This document shows, one piece after another, positions 58,901 through 64,000 of a stretch of 64,000 nucleotides of DNA. A program made the translations under genes and the position numbers. Location: the NCBI RefSeq assembly GCF_010389155.1, contig NC_057769.1, positions 16,244,735-16,308,734 on the forward strand, in the 5' to 3' direction. The notes under the pieces were generated by a model. That model ran no database searches. It saw only the letters and a program-made list of their open reading frames with translations, and was not told the DNA's origin. Every line of letters begins with the position of its first letter. Positions within the stretch are counted from its first letter, which is position 1. Origin of the DNA: Erigeron canadensis (taxonomy: Eukaryota > Streptophyta > Magnoliopsida > Asterales > Asteraceae).

Positions 58901-59973
58901 TCTCAATCTCTGGGTAGCAGTATGCAGCTAGATGCATACTTGTTAACCCCTTTATATATATATATAACAAATATCAAACAAGTGTAATTTTTTCAACTTT
59001 TTATATCCCATAACAGAACCAATTACTTTTCAGTTTCCATGGTAGTAGCCATCACACCCTTGATACATATCAAATTAAAAAAAAAAAAAAATTGTTTTGT
59101 GAATACAGTAGATTAGATAACAAAATATTCAGGTTTGTAAAAATATTGAGGTAAACCCAAACTAGGCAAACACAAGCCTAGTAAAGTTAACATAATCCAA
59201 AGTGGGGTGTATTATAATAACAACAGTGTTTTTCATTATGACTAACTGCAAAACCATACTAATAGTTGGGCAAACCTGGCTCTAATTAAACTTCCGTATG
59301 AGTGGAACATCGTTGCCTATTGTGTGATTTTAACGATGAATGTGTGATGAATTGTTCAGCTTTCCAATAGCTAAATACTACTACTCGTGTCAAAAAAGGA
59401 GGATTAAATACAAGAGACTACTATTTATTTTCCCCTCAAACTGCCCCCCAATATTCCTAAATTCACCAGTGCTAGAGTTGAACCTGGTCATCCTTAAAAG
59501 TAAAGGTCAAAGAAAGGGTGGGACACATTAATAAGTATAAAAGTGTTTTTTTTTTTTTTACTTTTTACCCTAATCCGAAAACACCTAACAACAAAGTGAA
59601 GCATCATTCTTAAATATACAAAAGCATTATTAGGGTAAAATATATATGAACCTGGACTTGGAATATTGGCATAAGTAGAAAAAGAAGTGACGTTATTATT
59701 ACTAATAGAGAAGAAGGGCGGGGGTTTAAGAAGAGATAAATGAGGATTTGAGGGTTTAATAATAAAACCATTATAACTCTTAAATTTGATTTTATTATTA
59801 TATTTATTATTAGCAGTAGCAGGAGGAGGAGGAGGGTGGTTCAATAAGGAAGAAGAGGGTGAGGGTGATTTGGAACACATCATCATTAATATGGAACTGC
59901 TACTAGTGTTGTAGTAGTAGTAGATTGTGTTCAAGTGAAAAGGGATTCCTCGATAATGATGCCGGTGAAGCAT
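49901..59973 (-). CDS. TWINKLE: TWINKLE homologue, organellar DNA primase-helicase, 20 exons, intact
   Basis: Exons (high to low): 59973-59652, 58400-58252, 57220-57165, 57094-57037, 56958-56848, 56494-56411, 55918-55838, 55737-55672, 55576-55460, 55279-55232, 54793-54708, 54610-54367, 53536-53405, 53074-53013, 52858-52775, 51383-51252, 51077-50981, 50563-50429, 50335-50268, 49931-49901. All junctions are GT-AG; the total is 2163 nt, 720 codons plus stop, with no lesion. Protein: Ser/Asn/Pro-rich organelle-targeting N terminus (1-107); primase zinc finger with Cys155, 158, 183 and 188; TOPRIM fold (VEGEMDKLAMEE 310-321, LATDADEPGQ 370-379); SF4/RecA-like helicase with Walker A GVPNSGKS (485-492) and Walker B LVIDPYNELD (595-604), then FVAHPKQ. 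It unwinds and primes organelle DNA. The start was chosen as the first in-frame ATG; Met30-32 are alternatives. Confidence 0.95.
51495..52352. mobile_element. hAT-like MITE in a TWINKLE intron
   Basis: In the intron between exons 15 and 16. The ends are inverted and rich in GACTCG (left CATAGTTGTCAACTCG ..., CGACTCGTTTTC, CGCGACTCG; right GTCGACTCGTGACTCG, GAGTCCAACAACA). It is flanked by ATAGGGGGAGG (51484-51494) and ATAGGGAGAGG (52353-52363), a direct repeat with one mismatch that fits an 8-bp-class duplication. The middle is AT-rich with no transposase. Exons on both sides remain intact. Confidence 0.55.
52353..52640. repeat. Possible second small repeat in the same intron
   Basis: Begins with the palindrome GGTTCTTGCAAGAACC and a TTTTTTTTTACGAGAACC block, contains CACATGTG and TTCACATATGAA words, and ends near AGATTCTTATGGTTCTTCC. 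The terminal sequences are loosely inverted. No target duplication was confirmed. Confidence 0.3.
57541..57700 (+). mobile_element. SINE-like copy in a TWINKLE intron
   Basis: In the intron between exons 2 and 3, antisense to the gene. Ordered blocks CCCAATACCTCGATGG, GTATGGGGGAGGTTGAGATG, TAGACAGCCTTACCTCTATG, GTAGAGAGTCTGCTTCC and GGACCTCC match those of the 3395-3535 copy, and this copy keeps more of the CTTACC block. The 5' and 3' ends and any target duplication are unclear. Confidence 0.55.
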
Positions 59974-60322
59974 TCCGGGAAACAATAGACTAAGCAGCCT
60001 TGTTCTTCATTGTCGCTATTTTTCGAGTTGAAGGATTTTTACGGCGGAATTGGTTAGGGTTTAAGGGTTTTGGGGAAGAACGGTTTCAAGTGGCCACAAG
60101 ATATCACCGTAGTCCGTAGCTAACCTCCTTATTTTAATTTTCTTGCTAAACAAATTAAGGTTCTGCTCGTTTTTTTTTTCGTTTTATTTAATTATAAAAA
60201 ACGTCACCCCGTAGATAGATTTTCATCTATAACAACCCCTTGTAATTTAATTTAGCATTTTTCTACCCAAAATAACCATATACACACCTTTTCCCACCTT
60301 TCTTATTCACTGCCCACACTAA
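59974..60322 (-). promoter_or_regulatory. Upstream region of TWINKLE
   Basis: AT-rich sequence between the ATG (59973) and the Tourist MITE. It includes TTAATTAT-type runs and ATTTCTACCC-like stretches. I saw no single convincing TATA box, so the exact start site cannot be placed. Confidence 0.35.
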
Positions 60323-60585
60323 GCCTGAGTTCTTGAGTTTATATATAAAGGAAGGGGAAAGAAGAGAAGAGGGATGAATGGAAGAGAAGGGGTGGAGTTT
60401 CCTTCCTTCCAAATCATCCCAAAAGTGGGAGGAAAATATCTTTAACAAATTCTATAGAATTCTCCTTCCAAATCTTTTCCCTTCTTTTCTCTTCTTCCCT
60501 TAAATAAAACTCAAGAACCCAAAATTTTTTAAAATCCTTTACAATCTTTTATTTTCCTTTTAAAACAAAACTCAAGAACATACCC
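60323..60585. mobile_element. Tourist-type (Harbinger) MITE upstream of TWINKLE
   Basis: A 263-bp non-coding element. The left end GCCTGAGTTCTTGAGTTT is mirrored on the right by AAACTCAAGAACATACCC, and an extra inner copy of AAACTCAAGAAC sits near 60510. It is flanked by TAA on both sides (60320-60322 and 60586-60588), the 3-bp duplication of Tourist/PIF-Harbinger elements. It lies about 350 bp upstream of the TWINKLE ATG. Confidence 0.7.
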
Positions 60586-60588
60586 TAA

Positions 60589-61124
60589 ACAATCACACAA
60601 ACACATATATCTCACAATAACCAGTTATGCGAGAGTCACTGTAATCCATTATCATCGTAACCATAAATCCTCAAAACCATCATCGTTTAGCCGTTGCAAC
60701 GCGCAGTCATCCATTTAGTTCATATAAAAAAACTAAATTGACTTAATACAAAGACTAAATGACACAAATCGTCCCTATGGTTTATCAAAATGATGACATT
60801 TCATTCTTTCTAATTCAAAACCTCACTGACAATCCTTTATAGGTGGATAAGGTTCACTTATGGCCCTTTTATTGATCAACCGTTAACTACTCTTCGTTAA
60901 ACCCCCCCCCCCCAACCACACGTGAGGGGTACAGGGTACTCTTGACATATCCCTTCGATGGCCCCCTCTTCTCCGCCTTCATCTTTACATATAAATACTC
61001 CCAAACCCAAACCCTCTAAAATCCGATCATTTTCCAATCCCCATAAACAAAAAAACCATCCCTACTTCACCCCTCATCATCTTTTTCTTCGAATTGGATG
61101 ATATAATCAATCAATCTAACCTAA
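60589..61124. other. Spacer with poly-C tract and possible promoter
   Basis: No gene up to 61124. A run of about 13 C residues lies at 60901-60914. TACATATAAATACTCCC near 60986 looks like a TATA box, with the candidate ATG at 61125 some 130 bp downstream. An unverified core promoter for the unknown gene that follows. Confidence 0.35.
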
Positions 61125-61346
61125 ATGACTTATCTTTTATACACTATCAGATCACCGGGTGAAGACTACTTATGGGATCTAGACTCTATCTATCGTAAGT
61201 ATTATAGGGTTTTTATTTTATGATTTTTAATTAATTTAATAGTTAATATTTTTGATTTTTTGTTATAGATGCTTATGCTGGTTTGTTCTCATTGAGGGTT
61301 AACCATGGGGCACCGAATGGCCAGGGTTTTTATGTGAAAGAGGTAA
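61125..61346 (+). pseudogene. Possible 5' exons of an unknown gene, cut by a gypsy LTR
   Basis: ATG at 61125 opens MTYLLYTIRSPGEDYLWDLD and SIY. A donor GTAAGT follows at 61195, and TTGTTATAG at 61260-61268 is an acceptor. The second exon reads HAYAGLFSLRVNHGAPNGQG then FYVKEVM up to the LTR at 61347. The splice joins C|AT as a His codon. The SLRVNHG phrase recalls short N-terminal parts of some plant Mutator-related proteins, but the assignment is weak and I do not assign a function. The remaining gene would lie to the right of the inserted element, outside the window. Confidence 0.4.
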
Positions 61347-61470
61347 TGTAAGTCCCCCGGGGCTTACCGAACCGAGATTGACTTAAGGATATGTCGAGGT
61401 GCGGAATCCCTCGAGATAACCCACAGTTACTATATCTACCTTTTATGATATATATATATATCAGGATATA

Positions 61471-61503
<33 letters not shown>

Positions 61504-62643
61504 TTTTGCGTGAATATAAACACCCGTATTTGGTTATATAGTGAAACGACTCTCCGGACAAGCTTTAACAACCACCGTGGCAACTTAAGTCTACGAGTCG
61601 TCCAAACGGGGTGTGTGTTTGCGGTTCGTGCATGAGTCGAGAACCCACAAGAACAAACCGTGTGCGTTTATAGGTTTTCTCTCTCTAGGTTTTGCTCATT
61701 TCTCTCTCTACCCTTGTTATGCCTGGAAAATTTCAGGTACCAATATCTTGAAAGCCCAAGATCTTGACATCTCAGGATCTTGACACAGCGGAACATCCGA
61801 AAGATTACTAATGTATTGTTACATATGTTATCATTATTTTCTTTTGAGTTATACATACAGGGTTGATATTATTCAATATCTTATATGGAGAAATACCTCT
61901 AACGGTATGAAATCAAGAATACACGTGAAGAATCTCTTCAACACGCAAAGAAGACTTAGTCCCCAACATAATCGGACTTCAAGTTGAATTCAGCATGAGG
62001 CAATATACACTAACGGTCACTTGATCAGTCAAGATCTTCACCAACGTTCAAGAACTGAAGACGTGGAAGATCCCTACAATATCGGATAGTTAGTTTATCA
62101 CTAGCATTGTAAATAGAAGAGGCTTGATCGATTCTAGGCACTTACTTTTCACTTGCTATCACTCACTTGTATTCACACACATTGCATTTTACTGTTTTCG
62201 CTACTCACACACTTAGAAAGATCGATCAACCTGCTTTCACCAATTGTATTCATTTCAACGACAATTATTAAAAGAACATGGCAGGAACGATTGTTTCCTC
62301 CCGGGGTTTTAATGCCGGCGATCCTCTAAGGATTAAGGGCTTTTCCTCGTCATCAAATATCGGTGTTCTTGCTCTTTACTCTTTACTTTACACATTATTT
62401 ATTTGATTCTTGCTCAATATCTTGTTTATCTTAACATATCTTGCATTATTTACATTAGTTTGCGATTACATTGACCTTCTTTATTGTTTTGTAGACATAA
62501 TCTGTTTTCAAAAGTCCTTTTATCAATGCATCTTTGTAACTCAACATATTTTACAAGCACACAACCTCACGAACGCAAGTTTGGTTACTTAATTGATTTA
62601 AGTCTTCGACGTAGATTATCTTAGGTGATTTTTGACCAAAACA
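61347..62643 (+). mobile_element. Ty3/gypsy 5' LTR of a rightward element
   Basis: A 1297-bp LTR from TGTAAGTCCCCCGG to CCAAAACA, directly followed by the primer-binding site. It contains a (TA) tract at about 61447-61502 and a TATAGGTTTTCTCTC leader-like stretch near 61669. Only the 5' LTR is in view, so insertion age cannot be assessed. It shares the TGTAAGTCCC start with the copia LTRs, which is a coincidence of LTR ends. Confidence 0.75.
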
Positions 62644-62645
62644 AT

Positions 62646-62665
62646 TTGGCGCCCACCGTGGGGCA
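62646..62665 (+). other. Primer-binding site of the 5' gypsy element
   Basis: TTTGGCGCCCACCGTGGGG follows the LTR by two bases. It is of the TGGCGCC... class used by several plant gypsy lineages (Tat/Athila-like). The tRNA species was not determined. Confidence 0.75.
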
Positions 62666-62738
62666 AAAGGTGCTTTCGATTATTTAAAATCTCAAATCTA
62701 CAGTTTTGAAAAGCTACTTTTCTCAAATTAATTCCGAA

Positions 62739-64000
62739 AATGTCGACCCAGCTAACTAACTCCTCGCAAACTGCTCCTGCTATTTCTTATTCTATGACTG
62801 ATAATGCTGCAGGAATCAACTACAACCGAAATAATAAGTATAACACAGTTCGTCTTCCTCAAAATTAGGATAAAAGGCCTGTTGAGCTGACAAACGCATT
62901 CAGTGTCATCGATGAAGTCCCTACAGGAAGTGGACCTTGAAATACTGAGACAGGACATCTTGAACGATTGAACGAGAATGATATCTATAATATCGGATCT
63001 GAAGAGGTTGCTAGAAATATCACTGATAAAGATATGCCTAACTTGTTTGAAATCTTGCAAAAACTCACAGAAACTGTCAAAAAAAATCAAGAATATGCTC
63101 AAACGCAATTCAAAGTACTAGAGTCGAGGATTACGGAGAATGAACCACCTATAACTCCAAGAAATTTGTTTAGAACTCCAGTATCATCTGCACTTCCTGG
63201 GTTTGCGCCATTTGGCACAAAGATCCCAACCGCATCCCAAAATTTTGGGAGTAATATCCCACAAAATACGCAGGCTGCTGGGACGTCTGCTAATACAGGA
63301 TCAGGCTTATTTAATACAAATAATTTTACTAGATCGTATGGATATACTAACCCACTGCCGGAACAAGGAACAAATGAATACATTGCAAGAGAATTTCAAA
63401 AAATTAAGGAAATGATCTCAAGTGTTCCTGGTTTTTGCAATCCGATTCCAGAAGTCAATCTTGCTTCTTATCTCATTAATAGATATGGGGATAGGATTGC
63501 GAATGTGGAAATTTCAAAGATATTCCAAGTGCCAAATATGAAGTCTTATGATGGAACTTCCGATCCACAAGAGCACATTGCATTATATTTGGAGAAGATG
63601 GAAACTGTGCCCATTCCCTACAACCTGAAGGAAGCTTGTCTATGCTGAAGCTTTGGCTCCACATTGACTGGCTCAGCCTTAAATGGCCGTAGAGTTTGCC
63701 TCCTCAATCCATAAACTCTTTTGCTGATTTAACTAATTTGTTTTACAGTCAATTTTCATGCAGTGGAACTTTTGAGAAATTAACTGATGATTTATATAAA
63801 ATTACTCAAAAACAGCATGAATCACTTAGAGACTTTATGACTAGATTTACTAAAGAATCTCTTAATATTCTTAAATTAGATATGTTAACTGCTATCCAAG
63901 CTTTGCAAAGAGGCCTCCACCCTGGATCCAAATTCCAAGAAGACCTTATAATGACACCATGCAGAAACTTGGATGAGGCAAAGGCTAGAGCAGCGAGATT
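62739..64000 (+). pseudogene. Gag of the rightward gypsy element, broken, runs off the window
   Basis: ATG at 62739 (MSTQLTNSSQTAPAISYSMT) is interrupted by stops at about 62868 and 62938. The frame 62968-63648 reads NENDIYNIGSEEVARNITDK, EYAQTQFKVLESRI (coiled-coil-like), a Pro/Thr/Asn-rich part, NPIPEVNLASYLINRYGDRI, FQVPNMKSYDGTSDPQEHIA and YNLKEACLC. A frameshift near 63645 and another lesion near 63687 lead to SINSFADLTNLFYSQFSCSG and KQHESLRDFMTRFTKESLNI, the retrotransposon gag core of the Tat/Athila type. Pol is beyond the window. Confidence 0.82.

Overview
This 64 kb window is nuclear DNA of a flowering plant, almost certainly a eudicot. It is AT-rich, its genes carry introns, the 20-exon plant TWINKLE organelle primase-helicase gene is present, and most of the rest is nested Ty1/copia and Ty3/gypsy LTR retrotransposons with smaller DNA transposons and SINEs. 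Asteraceae would fit the general look of the repeats, but that is an impression from memory and not something the sequence proves. No bacterial, viral, CRISPR or rRNA/tRNA content was seen. || Layout. 1-4366: intergenic or intronic DNA with a candidate copia LTR, a decayed minus-strand coding-like stretch and a SINE-like copy. 4367-6778: the last two exons of an ERI1-type 3'-5' exonuclease gene with a C-terminal GRF zinc finger; its intron holds a TRIM mini-retrotransposon with a clean 5-bp target duplication. 7.5-12.9 kb: fragments of Harbinger, gypsy and LINE-like elements and a 1.05 kb Mutator-type MITE with a perfect 10-bp target duplication. 12.9-32.1 kb: a decayed minus-strand gypsy element, split by a large minus-strand SIRE/Maximus-like copia element (16035-28404, with a further partial copy to 29003). 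32.1-34.0 kb: an array of hairpin repeats and unassigned repeat DNA. 34.0-38.1 kb: the 5' half of a second, related copia element. 38.1-42.6 kb: gypsy LTR and gag fragments. 42.6-48.3 kb: a plus-strand gypsy gag-pol pseudogene with its 3' LTR. 48.3-49.8 kb: a Harbinger transposase pseudogene. 49.9-60.0 kb: an intact TWINKLE homologue on the minus strand, whose 20 exons splice to a 720-codon frame, with a SINE and a hAT-like MITE in its introns and a Tourist MITE about 350 bp upstream of its ATG. 61.1-61.35 kb: two possible 5' exons of an unknown gene cut by a gypsy LTR. 61.35-64.0 kb: the 5' LTR, primer-binding site and broken gag of that gypsy element, running off the window. || How the parts relate. 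Only TWINKLE is a complete host gene here; the exonuclease gene is partial. Almost every element is inserted into or truncated against another. The two SIRE-like copies are diverged but share several features that look functional rather than decayed: a DSA protease triad, a +1 frame change at the gag stop, and the same gag-pol layout. The more complete one also has a long extra reading frame after pol, preceded by what looks like its own plant-type promoter. That extra frame and the shared frame change are the most interesting signals in the window.
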